From assembly GCF_042682565.1 (NCBI RefSeq), contig NZ_JBHUIC010000008.1: DNA of 64,000 nt; one strand, 5' to 3'. The position numbers were made by a program, and so were the translations under genes. The DNA is from Pistricoccus aurantiacus. GTDB taxonomy: Bacteria > Pseudomonadota > Gammaproteobacteria > Pseudomonadales > Halomonadaceae. A model generated the notes under the pieces. The model searched no databases and was not told the DNA's origin. It saw nothing but the letters and a program-made list of their open reading frames with translations. How positions within the stretch are numbered: the first letter of the stretch is position 1; every line of letters begins with the position of its first letter. Positions 15,968 to 25,841 of the stretch are shown in pieces.

Positions 15968-17386
15968 TCATACTTCCAGAAAATCGAGAATCCCTTCCGC
16001 CGCCTGTCGGCCTTCATGGATGGCGGTGACCACCAGATCCGAGCCGCGCACCATGTCGCCGCCGGCGAAGATTTTCGGGTTGCTGGTCTGGAAGGCGTAG
16101 TCACCCTGTTCTGGCGCGGTGACCCGGCCCCGGTCGTCGACGGCGATTTGCTGGGACTTGAACCAGACGATATCGTCCGGCTGGAAGCCGAAGGCGATGA
16201 TCACCGCATCCGCCGCAAGAATTTCCTCGGAGCCGGGCACCACTTCCGGACGCCGACGACCCTTCTCGTCCGGCTCGCCCAGGCGGGTGCGCACCAGCTT
16301 GACGCCTTCCACGCCCTCCTCCCCTTGAATCGCTACCGGCTGGCGGTTGAACAGGAATTCCACCCCCTCTTCCCGGGCGTTGGCGACTTCCCGCTTGGAA
16401 CCGGGCATGTTCTCCTCGTCCCGACGATAGGCGCAGGTCACGCTCAAGGCCCCCTGACGAATCGCCGTGCGGTTGCAGTCCATGGCGGTATCGCCGCCGC
16501 CCAGCACCACCACCCGCTTGCCCTTGAGGGAAACGTAGTCCTCCGGGTCCTTCTCGAAGCCCAGGCAGTGATTGACGTTGGCGATCAGGTAGTCCAGCGC
16601 TTTGTGCACCCCGGGCAGATCCTCCCCGGGAAAGCCCCCTTGCATGTACTTGTAGGTGCCCATGCCCATGAAGACCGCGTCGTACTCCTCGAGCAGGGAT
16701 TCGATCATGACGTCCTTGCCGATCTCCGTATTGAGACAGAACTCCATACCCATTTCCTCGAAGACGCTGCGGCGGCGCTCCATCACGTGCTTCTCGAGCT
16801 TGAACTCGGGAATGCCGAAGGTCAGCAGGCCGCCGATTTCCGGATGACGGTCGAACACCACCGGCCGCACGCCGTTGCGCACCAGGATATCCGCGCAGCC
16901 GAGCCCCGCCGGACCGGCGCCGATCACCGCCACCTTCTTGTCGGTCCAAGTGACCTTGGACATGTCCGGCCGCCAGCCCAGGGCGAAGGCGGTGTCGGTG
17001 ATGTACTTCTCCACAGAGCCGATGGTCACCGCGCCGAAGCCGTCGTTCAGGGTGCAGTCTCCCTCGCAGAGACGATCCTGGGGGCAGACCCGGCCGCAGA
17101 CCTCCGGCAAGGTGTTGGTCTGGTGGGAAAGTTCCGCCGCCTCGAGAATGTTGCCCTCCGCCACCAGCTTAAGCCAGTTGGGAATGTAGTTGTGCACCGG
17201 GCACTTCCATTCGCAGTAGGGGTTGCCACACTCCAGGCAGCGATGGGCCTGGCTCGCCGCCTGCTGCGGCTTGAACGGCTCGTAGATCTCCGTGAACTGC
17301 CTGGCGCGCTTGTAGGCTTCCTTCTTCGGCGGGTCCACGCGACCCACATCGATGAATTGAAAGTCGTTGCTCAATCGGTTGGCCAT
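15968..17386 (-). CDS. gltD: glutamate synthase (NADPH) small subunit
   Basis: Supplies electrons from NADPH to the large subunit for conversion of glutamine and 2-oxoglutarate to two glutamates. The 472 residues are normal. The N-terminal Fe-S region has CLECGNPYCEWKCPVHNYIP and CGRVCPQDRLCEGDC (about 50-110). The FAD site is VAVIGAGPAGLGCADIL and the NADPH site is VVVLGGGDTAMDCNRTA. The ending IFAGGDMVRGSDLVVTAIHEG is the usual family C-terminal FAD motif. It follows gltB by 23 bp. Confidence 0.98.
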   Translation of the reverse strand: MANRLSNDFQFIDVGRVDPPKKEAYKRARQFTEIYEPFKPQQAASQAHRCLECGNPYCEWKCPVHNYIPNWLKLVAEGNILEAAELSHQTNTLPEVCGRVCPQDRLCEGDCTLNDGFGAVTIGSVEKYITDTAFALGWRPDMSKVTWTDKKVAVIGAGPAGLGCADILVRNGVRPVVFDRHPEIGGLLTFGIPEFKLEKHVMERRRSVFEEMGMEFCLNTEIGKDVMIESLLEEYDAVFMGMGTYKYMQGGFPGEDLPGVHKALDYLIANVNHCLGFEKDPEDYVSLKGKRVVVLGGGDTAMDCNRTAIRQGALSVTCAYRRDEENMPGSKREVANAREEGVEFLFNRQPVAIQGEEGVEGVKLVRTRLGEPDEKGRRRPEVVPGSEEILAADAVIIAFGFQPDDIVWFKSQQIAVDDRGRVTAPEQGDYAFQTSNPKIFAGGDMVRGSDLVVTAIHEGRQAAEGILDFLEV

Positions 17387-17409
17387 ATTCGTTATTCCTC
17401 CGTCCAGGC

Positions 17410-20400
17410 TTATTCCGGGCGCCGCCGGGACTCGTTCAACAAGCTCCCCAGGCTCGCCGCCTTGGGCTTGACCAGCCAGAAGTGCCGCAGGTAATCGCCG
17501 AAGTCGTCGAGTATGTCGAAACTGCGGGCGGAACCGGTGGCCTCGTGGTAGGCGGTGATGATTTCCCGCAGGTAGCGCCGATAGGCCTCCATGGCTTCCG
17601 TGTTGATGCGATGAATTTCCACCAGCTCGTGGTTGACCTTGTCGACGAACAGCCGGTCCTCGTCGAGCACATAGGCAAAGCCCCCGGTCATGCCCGCGCC
17701 GAAGTTGTCGCCGGTTTCGCCGAGCACGCAGACCAGGCCGCCGGTCATGTATTCGCAGCAGTGATCCCCGGCGCCCTCGATCACCGCAGTGGCGCCGGAG
17801 TTGCGCACCGCGAAGCGCTCCCCGGCGGTGCCCGCCGCATAGAGCACACCGCCGGTGGCTCCATACAGGCAGGTATTACCGATGATCGCCGTCTTGTGGC
17901 TCTCGAACCGGCTCTCCCTGGGTGGCACGATGACGATACTGCCGCCGTTCATGCCCTTGCCCACGTAGTCGTTGGCGTCGCCTTCCAGGTGAAGATTCAG
18001 CCCGCAGGCGTTCCAGACGCCGAAGCTCTGGCCGGCCACGCCGGTGAAGCGGGCGGTGATCGGCGCGTCGCCAAGGCCCGGCTCGCCGTAGCGCTTGGCG
18101 ATGGCCCCGGAGGCCAGCGCCGCCACGCTGCGATCGCAGTTGGTGATGCTGAAGTGGAACTCCCCGCCGGACTTCTCTTCGATGGCCTCCTTGAGTGCCG
18201 CCAGCACCTCCTGATTCTTGGCCCCCGGGTCATGGGGAACGTTGCGACTGACCTGGCAGTACTGGGGCGCGTCCTTGGGCACGAAGTCGTTGTTCAGCAG
18301 CGGGGTCAGGTCGAGGCCGCGCTGGGCGCGGGTTTCGCCCTCGAGAATCTCCAGCAGGTCCGTGCGGCCGATCAGATCCGTAAGCTTGCTCACCCCGAGC
18401 ATGGCCATCAGCTCCCGCACCTCCTCGGCGATGAAGCGGAAGTAGTGCTTTACCATGTCCACGGTGCCGCGGAAGTGCTCGTCCCGCAGGTACTGATGCT
18501 GGGTGGCGACACCGGTGGCGCAGTTGTTCAGATGGCAGATGCGCAGGTACTTGCAGCCCAGGGCCACCATTGGCGCGGTGCCGAAACCGAAGCTCTCCGC
18601 GCCGAGGATCGCCGCCTTGACCACGTCGAGGCCGGTCTTCAGGCCGCCGTCGGTCTGCAGGCGAATCTTGTCCCGCAGGCCGTTGATGCGCAGCGCCTGA
18701 TGCACTTCCGGCAACCCCAGCTCCCAGGGAGAGCCCGCGTGCTTGATGGAGGTCAGCGGGCTCGCCGCGGTGCCGCCGTCGTAGCCGGAGACGGTGATCA
18801 GGTCCGCGTAGGCCTTGGCCACCCCGGTGGCGATGGTGCCGATGCCCGGCTCGGACACCAGCTTCACCGAGACCTGAGCCTCCGGGTTGATCTGCTTGAG
18901 ATCGAAGATCAGCTGGGCCAGATCCTCGATGGAATAGATATCGTGATGCGGCGGCGGCGAGATCAGGGTCACCCCGGGCACCGCGTAGCGCAGCCTCGCG
19001 ATCAGCTCGTTGACCTTGCCCCCGGGCAGCTGGCCGCCCTCCCCGGGCTTGGCGCCCTGGGCCACCTTGATCTGCAGGACTTCCGCGTTGACCAGATAGG
19101 CCGGCGTGACGCCGAAGCGCCCGGAGGCGATCTGCTTGATCTTGGAGCTTCGGATGGTGCCGTAACGGGCGGGGTCCTCGCCGCCTTCTCCGGAATTGGA
19201 GCGTCCGCCGGTTTCGTTCATGGCCTGAGCCAAAGCCTCATGGGCCTCCGGGGACAGGGCGCCGAGGCTCATGCCGGCGCTGTCGAAGCGAGGAATCAGA
19301 TCCTCCACCGGCTCGACTTCCTCCAGCGGCACCGGCTCAAGGGCGGGCTTGAGCGCCAGCAGATCGCGAAGGGTCGCCACCGGGCGCTCGTTGACCAGCC
19401 GGGCGAATTTCTTCCATTTCTCGTAGTCGCCCTGCTGCACCGCTTCCTGAAGCATCATCACCACGTCCGGGTTGTAGGCGTGATATTCCTGACCGTGTAC
19501 ATACTTCATCAGGCCGCCCTGGGAAATCCCCTTGCGCGGTTTCCAGGCGTCCTGAGCGAGCAGTTCCTGCTCGAGCTGCAGCTCGCTGAAACCGGCCCCC
19601 TGGATGCGCGAGGCCATGCCGGTGAAGCACAGGTCCATCACCTCCGAGTTCAGCCCCACCGCCTCGAACAGCTGAGAGCCGCGGTAGGAAGCAAGCGTCG
19701 AGATGCCCATCTTGGAGAGAATCTTGAAAAGTCCCTTCTGCATGCCTTTGCGGTAATTTTCCCGTGCGTCCGCCGGGTTGCCCACCAGCTCCCCGGTATG
19801 GTGCATGTCCGCCAGCACCTGATAGGCGAGCCAGGGAAATACCGCGGTGGCGCCGACGCCGAACAGCACCGCCATCTGGTGGGCGTCCCGGGCGTAGCCG
19901 GTCTCCACCACCAGATTGACTCTCGGACGCAGCCCCTTGCGGCCCAGATAGTGGTGAATCGCCCCCACCGCCAGCACCGACTGGATCGGCAGCTGGCCCT
20001 TCTCGAGCCCCGCATCCGACAGCACCAGGATGACCTTGTCCGTCTTCGCCGCGTCCTCCGCCTGCTGACACAGCGCCAGCAGCGCCTGCTTGAGGCTGGA
20101 TTGCGCCGGATCGTAGGCCAGGGACAGCCGCTGGCTTGAAAACGCCGGATCGTCCTGCTCCAGCAGCGCGGTGAACTTGCGCGGTGACAGTACCGGGGTG
20201 GTGAGAATCAAGCGATGGGCGTGTTCCGGGGTATTCTCGAAGACATTGCGCTCGGCGCCGATACAGGTCTCCAGGGACATCACGATGGATTCCCGCAGCG
20301 GATCGATGGGCGGGTTGGTGACCTGAGCGAATTTCTGGCGGAAATGATCCGTCAGCAGCCGTCGCTGGCGAGACAGCACCGCCATGGGGGTGTCGTCCCC

Positions 20401-21861
20401 CATGGAACCCACCGCTTCCTGACCACTCTCCGCCAGCGGGCGCAGCAGCTGGTCCCGCTCCTCGAAGCTGACCCGGAACATCTTCTGGTGGATATTCAGC
20501 TCGTCCCGGGCCAGGGGCTGGAAACGCGCCAGCTCGGTGAGGGCGGATTCGAGATACTGCGCCTGCTCCTTGAGCCAGCGCTTGTAGGGAAAGGCGGACT
20601 TCAGGCGTTGATCCACGTCCCGGGTATGCAGCACCTCGCCGGTCCGGGTATCGATACCCAGCACCTGGCCCGGGCCGACCCGGCCCTTGGCCACCACGTC
20701 CTCGGGCTTGTAGTCGTAGGTGCCGATCTCCGAGGCCAGGGTGATGTAGCCGTTCCTGGTGATCACCCAGCGGGCCGGGCGCAGGCCGTTGCGATCGAGC
20801 ATGCACACGGCGTTGCGGCCGTCGGTCATCACCATGCCCGCCGGGCCGTCCCAGGGCTCCATGTGCATGGAGTTGTAGGAATAGAAGGCGCGCAGCTCGC
20901 TATCCATCAGTTCCACGTTCTGCCAGGCCGGCGGCACCATCAGGCGAATGGCGTTGTAGATATCCATGCCCCCGGTGAGCAGCACTTCCAGCATGTTGTC
21001 CATGCTCGAGGAATCCGAGCCTCGGGTATTGACGATTTCCTCGAGATCGGTGATCTCGCCGAGCCTGTCGCTGACGAAGTTTTCCTTGCGGGAATTGGCC
21101 CAGCCGCGGTTGGCCTCGATGGTATTGATCTCGCCGTTGTGAGCCAGGAAGCGAAACGGCTGGGCCAGGGGCCAGCGGGGCTCGGTGTTGGTGGAAAAGC
21201 GTTGGTGGAAGACGCAGATCGCCGTCTCCAGCCGAGAATCCCCCAGGTCGTGATAGAAGGTCGGCAGATCCGCGGGCATCATCAGCCCCTTGTAGGACAC
21301 CACCCGAGTCGACAGGGAACAGACGTAGAAGTCCGCCTCGCCGCGAAGCCGCTCTTCCGCCTTGCGCCGGGCCATGAACAGATCCACGTTGGTCTGCTCG
21401 GGGGAGCGCCCGTCCATTGCCTCGACAAAGATCTGGCGAATCCGCGGCAGGCAGTCCAGGGCCATGGGACCGCAGACGCTGGGGTCCGTGGGCACGTCTC
21501 GCCAGCCGCGCACCTCGAGGCCGCGCGCGGTCAGTTCCGTTTCGAGTACGTCTCGACCCTGGGCTTCCTTGGCGTCGTCATCCGGCAGGAAGACGACGCC
21601 CACGGCGAAGTCGTCGCCCAATTTCACATCCAGCGCCTCGCGAGCCACCTCGCGAAAGAACGCCCTGGGCATTTCCATCAGCAGGCCGCAGCCGTCGCCG
21701 GTCTTGCCATCCGCGGCGATGCCGCCCCGGTGGGTCATGCAGGTCAGGGATTCAATGGCGGTCTTGAGCAGATCGTGGCTGGCCTCTCCCTGCATATGGG
21801 CGATCAGACCGAAGCCGCAGTTGTCCCGGAATTCGCCGGACTGGTGAAGGCCTTTTTGCAT
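17410..21861 (-). CDS. gltB: glutamate synthase (NADPH) large subunit
   Basis: Large subunit of bacterial glutamate synthase, 1483 residues from the chosen start. The N-terminal glutaminase begins MQKGLHQSGEFRDNCGFG, where the Cys becomes the N-terminal nucleophile after propeptide removal. The FMN-binding synthase domain has GEGGEDPARYGTIRSSKIKQ, PPPHHDIYSIEDLAQLI and the 3Fe-4S cysteines in CKYLRICHLNNCATGVATQ. The C-terminal beta-helix is rich in glycine (GGSIVIVPP, GATGGVLYAAGTAGERFAVR). A longer frame from 21969 exists, but its extra 36 residues do not resemble the family. Adjacent gltD completes the enzyme. Confidence 0.98.
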   Translation of the reverse strand: MQKGLHQSGEFRDNCGFGLIAHMQGEASHDLLKTAIESLTCMTHRGGIAADGKTGDGCGLLMEMPRAFFREVAREALDVKLGDDFAVGVVFLPDDDAKEAQGRDVLETELTARGLEVRGWRDVPTDPSVCGPMALDCLPRIRQIFVEAMDGRSPEQTNVDLFMARRKAEERLRGEADFYVCSLSTRVVSYKGLMMPADLPTFYHDLGDSRLETAICVFHQRFSTNTEPRWPLAQPFRFLAHNGEINTIEANRGWANSRKENFVSDRLGEITDLEEIVNTRGSDSSSMDNMLEVLLTGGMDIYNAIRLMVPPAWQNVELMDSELRAFYSYNSMHMEPWDGPAGMVMTDGRNAVCMLDRNGLRPARWVITRNGYITLASEIGTYDYKPEDVVAKGRVGPGQVLGIDTRTGEVLHTRDVDQRLKSAFPYKRWLKEQAQYLESALTELARFQPLARDELNIHQKMFRVSFEERDQLLRPLAESGQEAVGSMGDDTPMAVLSRQRRLLTDHFRQKFAQVTNPPIDPLRESIVMSLETCIGAERNVFENTPEHAHRLILTTPVLSPRKFTALLEQDDPAFSSQRLSLAYDPAQSSLKQALLALCQQAEDAAKTDKVILVLSDAGLEKGQLPIQSVLAVGAIHHYLGRKGLRPRVNLVVETGYARDAHQMAVLFGVGATAVFPWLAYQVLADMHHTGELVGNPADARENYRKGMQKGLFKILSKMGISTLASYRGSQLFEAVGLNSEVMDLCFTGMASRIQGAGFSELQLEQELLAQDAWKPRKGISQGGLMKYVHGQEYHAYNPDVVMMLQEAVQQGDYEKWKKFARLVNERPVATLRDLLALKPALEPVPLEEVEPVEDLIPRFDSAGMSLGALSPEAHEALAQAMNETGGRSNSGEGGEDPARYGTIRSSKIKQIASGRFGVTPAYLVNAEVLQIKVAQGAKPGEGGQLPGGKVNELIARLRYAVPGVTLISPPPHHDIYSIEDLAQLIFDLKQINPEAQVSVKLVSEPGIGTIATGVAKAYADLITVSGYDGGTAASPLTSIKHAGSPWELGLPEVHQALRINGLRDKIRLQTDGGLKTGLDVVKAAILGAESFGFGTAPMVALGCKYLRICHLNNCATGVATQHQYLRDEHFRGTVDMVKHYFRFIAEEVRELMAMLGVSKLTDLIGRTDLLEILEGETRAQRGLDLTPLLNNDFVPKDAPQYCQVSRNVPHDPGAKNQEVLAALKEAIEEKSGGEFHFSITNCDRSVAALASGAIAKRYGEPGLGDAPITARFTGVAGQSFGVWNACGLNLHLEGDANDYVGKGMNGGSIVIVPPRESRFESHKTAIIGNTCLYGATGGVLYAAGTAGERFAVRNSGATAVIEGAGDHCCEYMTGGLVCVLGETGDNFGAGMTGGFAYVLDEDRLFVDKVNHELVEIHRINTEAMEAYRRYLREIITAYHEATGSARSFDILDDFGDYLRHFWLVKPKAASLGSLLNESRRRPE

Positions 21862-22019
21862 AAACGTATCTCGCAAGAAGTGGACTGCCAAGGGTTCAAC
21901 CGACAGAGATGCGACCCGGACAGGAGTGGAGTCGATCGCTTCAATTCGGATGTTATGCAATATACGCATACCCCATGCTTAACATGGAAATCAAGATAAA
22001 CGAAACCTTGCGGCAATGC

Positions 22020-22047
22020 AAAAGGCCCGCTTTCGCAAGCGGGCCTT
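22020..22047 (-). terminator. intrinsic terminator after aroB
   Basis: A perfect 11-bp stem (AAGGCCCGCTT and AAGCGGGCCTT) with a four-base loop is followed on the minus strand by TTTT. It lies 25 bp after the aroB stop and separates the pil-aro unit from gltBD. Confidence 0.88.
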
Positions 22048-22071
22048 GGCTGGCAGCGGGTGCAATCTCGA

Positions 22072-23175
22072 TCAGTGGCGGGGGAAATCCTCGAGCAGGC
22101 GCTCGAGCAGTTCCGGTGGCGCCTGGTCCGTCAGGCAGGCGTCGCCCAGGTGGCGCAGCAGGATCAGGCGTAGCTTCGAATCAATGTTCTTCTTGTCCAG
22201 GCGCATGCGCGCGAGGAAATCGCTGGTGCTCATGTTGGCGGGGGCCGCCAGGGGCAGGCCGGCGGCGTCCAGCAGCCGGGCAACCCGCTCGACCTGAGTC
22301 TTGCTCAACCATTCCAGGCGTCGGGAAAGCTCCGCCGCCATCAGCATGCCGGTGCCAACCGCTTCGCCGTGCAGCCAGGCGCCATAGCCCTGATGCGCCT
22401 CGATGGCATGGCCGAAGGTATGCCCCAGATTGAGCAGCGCCCGCACGCCCTGCTCCGTCTCGTCCTCGGCGACGATGGCCGCCTTCAAGGCACAGCTTTC
22501 GAGAATGGCGTGGCGCAGGGCGTCGCTATCGAGAGCCCGCAACGCCGCAACGTTCGCTTCCAGCCAGGCGAGAAAGGCCGCATCACGAATCAGACCGTAC
22601 TTGATCACTTCCGCGAGCCCCGCGGACAGTTCCCGAGGCGGCAGGGTGACAAGGGTGTTTGTGTCGATCAGCACCGCCTTGGGCTGCCAGAAGGCGCCGA
22701 TCATGTTCTTGCCAAGGGGATGATTGATCCCGGTCTTGCCGCCCACGGAGGAATCCACCTGAGAAAGCAGCGTGGTGGGCACCTGGATGAAAGCCACCCC
22801 GCGCTGATAGCAGGCGGCGGCGTAGCCGGTCATGTCGCCGACCACCCCGCCGCCCAGGGCGATCAGGGTACAGCGCCGGTTGAAGCCCGCTTCCAGCAGC
22901 GCGTCCCAGATCAGCGAGACGGATGTCAGGGACTTGGTGTGCTCACCGTCCGGCAGGACTACCTCGCGGACGTCACAGGCTTCCGGCAAACCTTGCTTGA
23001 AGCGTTCCAGATACAAGGGGGCGACGACTTCGTTGGTGACGATCATTACCTGACGACCGGCGAGATAGGGCGACAGCCATTGGCTATCCCCCAGCAGGCC
23101 GACACCGATGTGAATGGGATAGCTGCGCTCGCCAAGATCGACGCTCAGGGTGGTGGTGGAAGCATCTGCGGACAT
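22072..23175 (-). CDS. aroB: 3-dehydroquinate synthase
   Basis: Second enzyme of the shikimate pathway; NAD- and metal-dependent cyclisation of DAHP. The 367 residues are normal. Seen: the NAD site region LIALGGGVVGDMTGYAAACYQ, PTTLLSQVDSSVGGKTGINHP, and the metal ligands in LNLGHTFGHAIEAHQGYG and LHGEAVGTGM. It is 26 bp downstream of aroK. The DamX-like gene that follows aroB in Pseudomonas is absent; a terminator and gltB follow instead. Confidence 0.98.
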   Translation of the reverse strand: MSADASTTTLSVDLGERSYPIHIGVGLLGDSQWLSPYLAGRQVMIVTNEVVAPLYLERFKQGLPEACDVREVVLPDGEHTKSLTSVSLIWDALLEAGFNRRCTLIALGGGVVGDMTGYAAACYQRGVAFIQVPTTLLSQVDSSVGGKTGINHPLGKNMIGAFWQPKAVLIDTNTLVTLPPRELSAGLAEVIKYGLIRDAAFLAWLEANVAALRALDSDALRHAILESCALKAAIVAEDETEQGVRALLNLGHTFGHAIEAHQGYGAWLHGEAVGTGMLMAAELSRRLEWLSKTQVERVARLLDAAGLPLAAPANMSTSDFLARMRLDKKNIDSKLRLILLRHLGDACLTDQAPPELLERLLEDFPRH

Positions 23176-23201
23176 GAGGGGCTCGATTGGAAAGAAAGGC
23201 G

Positions 23202-23747
23202 TCAGACTTTGCAGGAAGTCAGGGGGTCGATCAACTGCCTGACTCGACGCAGGATATCGTTGACCACCGCTCGAGGGCCGCGCCGGTCCGTGCGCACGAC
23301 CAGATCCGAGGTGGCGCGATACAGCGGGTCGCGGCGGGCAAAAAGAGTGCGCAGGACGGCTTCTCGATCGTCGGTCTGCAGCAGCGGACGATTACGATCC
23401 TTGGCGGTGCGATGAAGCTGCTGTTCCACGGTGGTATACAGATAGATCACCGTGCCGCGCTCCCGCAGGATACGGCGATTGTCTTCTCGCTGTATGGCGC
23501 CGCCGCCAGTGGCCAGGACGATGCCATCGAGACCGGACAGCTCCTCGATCATCGCCGCTTCGCGCTCGCGAAAGCCCGCCTCGCCTTCCACGTCGAAGAT
23601 CCACGGAATGTCCGCGCCGCATCGCGACTCGATCTCGTGATCGCTGTCGTAGAAGTCACGCGCGAGTTCGGCCGCCAGATGGCGGCCGATGGTACTTTTG
23701 CCGGCCCCCATGGGACCGACCAGAAACAGATTGGGAATATCCTGCAT
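23202..23747 (-). CDS. aroK: shikimate kinase
   Basis: Phosphorylates shikimate at the 3-hydroxyl with ATP. The protein is 181 residues. The Walker A GPMGAGKSTIGRHLA is at about 12-26, the shikimate-binding Asp and Arg are in FYDSDHEIESRCGADIPWIF, and VLATGGGAI and the lid with RPLLQT follow. The C-terminus is a little longer than E. coli AroK. It overlaps the pilQ stop by one base, the usual pil-aro coupling. Confidence 0.97.
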   Translation of the reverse strand: MQDIPNLFLVGPMGAGKSTIGRHLAAELARDFYDSDHEIESRCGADIPWIFDVEGEAGFREREAAMIEELSGLDGIVLATGGGAIQREDNRRILRERGTVIYLYTTVEQQLHRTAKDRNRPLLQTDDREAVLRTLFARRDPLYRATSDLVVRTDRRGPRAVVNDILRRVRQLIDPLTSCKV

Positions 23748-25798
23748 TACCGAATGGCCAGCCCGTCCTCGAGAATCCTGGGAGTGATGAATACCAGCAA
23801 CTCTACCTTCTCGTTCTCTTCTTGGGTATAGCGGAAGAGGTTTCCGAGCACGGGAATATCACCCAGGAAGGGAGTCTTGGACAGGTTACGCAGCTGCTCG
23901 GTGGTCAGGATACCGCCCAGTACCACGGTTTCACCGTTGTTCACCAGTACCTGGGTCTGGATCTCGTTGGTGTCGATGGCAGGCGCGCCGCCAAAACTCT
24001 GATCGGACACGGTGTCGTTGTTGATCGCCAGATCCATGATGATGCGATTGTCCGGGGTGATCTGCGGCGTCACCTCAAGCGACAGCACCGCTTCCTTGAA
24101 CTCGACGTTGGTGGCGCCGCTGGAGGTGGATTCCTGATAGGGAATCTCGGTGCCCTGCTTGATGATCGCTTTACGCTGATTGGCGGTAATCACCCGAGGC
24201 TGGGAAATGGTATGGCTCTTGTTCTCGGTTTCCAGGGCGTTGAGCTCCAGATCCAGCAGAATATCCCCGGAGAGATAGCCGAAGGAGAAGCTCGAGGTGG
24301 CGCCGGCGGCACTGCCCAGATCCACGCTCAGGCCGCCGTTGGGCGCCGTGCCGTTGCTGGCGCCGCTAAGGTCCAGCTTGCCGTTTCCTCCACCGGAAAG
24401 TCCCCAGTCCACGCCCAGCTGGCGGGTCACGCCGTCTCGGGCCACGACGATTCGCGCCTCGATCTGTACCTGTCGCACGGCGATATCCAACCGCTCGATG
24501 GTGGCGAGTATCTGCACGATCTGCTCCGCGGTGTCTTGAATCAGCAGGGTATTGGTGCGCTGGTCCACGCTGACTCGACCCCGCTCCGTCAGCAGGCCGA
24601 AGCCGTCGGCGCCGCGCAGCAGTGCCGCGAGGTCTTCCGCCTTGGCGTATTTCACCTGCAGGTATTCCGTGGTCAGCGGCGCCAGCTCCTCCATCTGCTC
24701 TCGAGATTCGATCTTCTGTCGATCGATACTGGCAAGTTCTTCCACCGGCGCCACCACGATGACGTTACCTTGACGTCGGCTCGCCAGACCGTGGCTCTTG
24801 AGCACCAGATCCAGCGCCTGGTCCCAGGGCACGTTCTGCAGATTGAGGGTGACCTGACCGGTCACGCTATCGCTTGCTACCACGTTCAGGCCGCTGACTT
24901 CGCTGATCAGCGACAGCACCGCCCGCACGTCGATATTCTGGAAATTGAGGGTCATGCGCTTGCCGGTGAAGGGAAAGTCTTCCTGCTCCTTGACCTTGCT
25001 GACCTTGGGCTTGACCGGCTCCGCCTCGATGATCAGACGTCGATCGAGCTGGGTGGAATTCAGGGTGTAATCGCCGCTGGTCTGAATCGCCAGCTCGACT
25101 CCGGTGTTGCCGCGGGTCGGCGTGATCCGGGTGATCGGCGTGGCGAAGTCGCTGACGTCGAGCACCTGATCCTGATCCGGCGGCAGGGTCACGTCGTGCA
25201 GGGTGGCGAGGATCTGACGGCCGGAGCGACGCACGCGAACGTCTACGTCATTCTGATCGAAATACACGATCAGGCGTCCCGCGCCGCCTTCTCCACGACG
25301 AAAATCGAAACTTTCGATAGTCGGCTGCGACGCATAGGCGCTAGCTGGAACCACCGGCTGCGGCAAGGGCTCGTTGGCCTGAGGCAGCGCCTCGACGGTA
25401 GAGGCATCGTCGCCCCCCAGGGTGATATAGAGCTGCTCGCCTTGCGCCCGGGTGGTATAGGGCAAGGGACCGGCGAGGTCGAGCACCAGTCGCGTGCGCT
25501 CTCCCGCCTCCAGCACGTTGAGGGTTTCCACGCGATCGAGCCCCAGTTCCCAACGGCGCTGTTCGAGCCCGACGGCGGTCTCCATCAGGTCGAAGGTCAG
25601 CCGCGGCGGATCTTCAAGCCGATAGCCGTTCACCTGCGGCACGCCGCCGCTGAAACTCAATACCAGTTCGGTCCCGCCGTCGTCACCGGGGCGGGCCTCG
25701 AGATCGGTCAAGGTCGACTCCGCCAGCGCCAGCGTGGGCACCAGCAGGAGTAGCGACATCGCCAATCGATTGATCAGTTTGCCAGTCTTGGACTGCAT
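23747..25798 (-). CDS. pilQ: type IV pilus secretin PilQ
   Basis: Outer-membrane secretin through which the pilus emerges. The 683 residues start with a signal peptide (LAMSLLLLVPTLALA, cleavage after about residue 26). Two AMIN-type peptidoglycan-binding regions follow (about 30-120 and 155-250), then the secretin N-domains beginning ISLNFQNIDVRAVLSLISEV-like sequence (MTLNFQNIDVRAVLSLI), and the C-terminal secretin core with GTEIPYQE, VEFKEAVLSLEVTPQITPD and VVLGGILTTEQ. It is the last pil gene of the pilMNOPQ operon and runs into aroK. Confidence 0.96.
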   Translation of the reverse strand: MQSKTGKLINRLAMSLLLLVPTLALAESTLTDLEARPGDDGGTELVLSFSGGVPQVNGYRLEDPPRLTFDLMETAVGLEQRRWELGLDRVETLNVLEAGERTRLVLDLAGPLPYTTRAQGEQLYITLGGDDASTVEALPQANEPLPQPVVPASAYASQPTIESFDFRRGEGGAGRLIVYFDQNDVDVRVRRSGRQILATLHDVTLPPDQDQVLDVSDFATPITRITPTRGNTGVELAIQTSGDYTLNSTQLDRRLIIEAEPVKPKVSKVKEQEDFPFTGKRMTLNFQNIDVRAVLSLISEVSGLNVVASDSVTGQVTLNLQNVPWDQALDLVLKSHGLASRRQGNVIVVAPVEELASIDRQKIESREQMEELAPLTTEYLQVKYAKAEDLAALLRGADGFGLLTERGRVSVDQRTNTLLIQDTAEQIVQILATIERLDIAVRQVQIEARIVVARDGVTRQLGVDWGLSGGGNGKLDLSGASNGTAPNGGLSVDLGSAAGATSSFSFGYLSGDILLDLELNALETENKSHTISQPRVITANQRKAIIKQGTEIPYQESTSSGATNVEFKEAVLSLEVTPQITPDNRIIMDLAINNDTVSDQSFGGAPAIDTNEIQTQVLVNNGETVVLGGILTTEQLRNLSKTPFLGDIPVLGNLFRYTQEENEKVELLVFITPRILEDGLAIR

Positions 25799-25841
25799 CG
25801 TCTTTTTCCCTTGGCTGCAAAGTTGCCGGGCGACCTGAACG

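Noticed and set aside
17482..20139. 885-residue open frame on the plus strand, opposite gltB
   Set aside because: Shadow of the GC-rich gltB gene; no recognisable domain, and gltB on the other strand is unmistakable. The frame at 20215-21999 is the same case.
21862..21969. Longer gltB start adding 36 residues
   Set aside because: The added text is not family-like; starting at 21861 places the nucleophile Cys 14 residues in, as in known GltB proteins.
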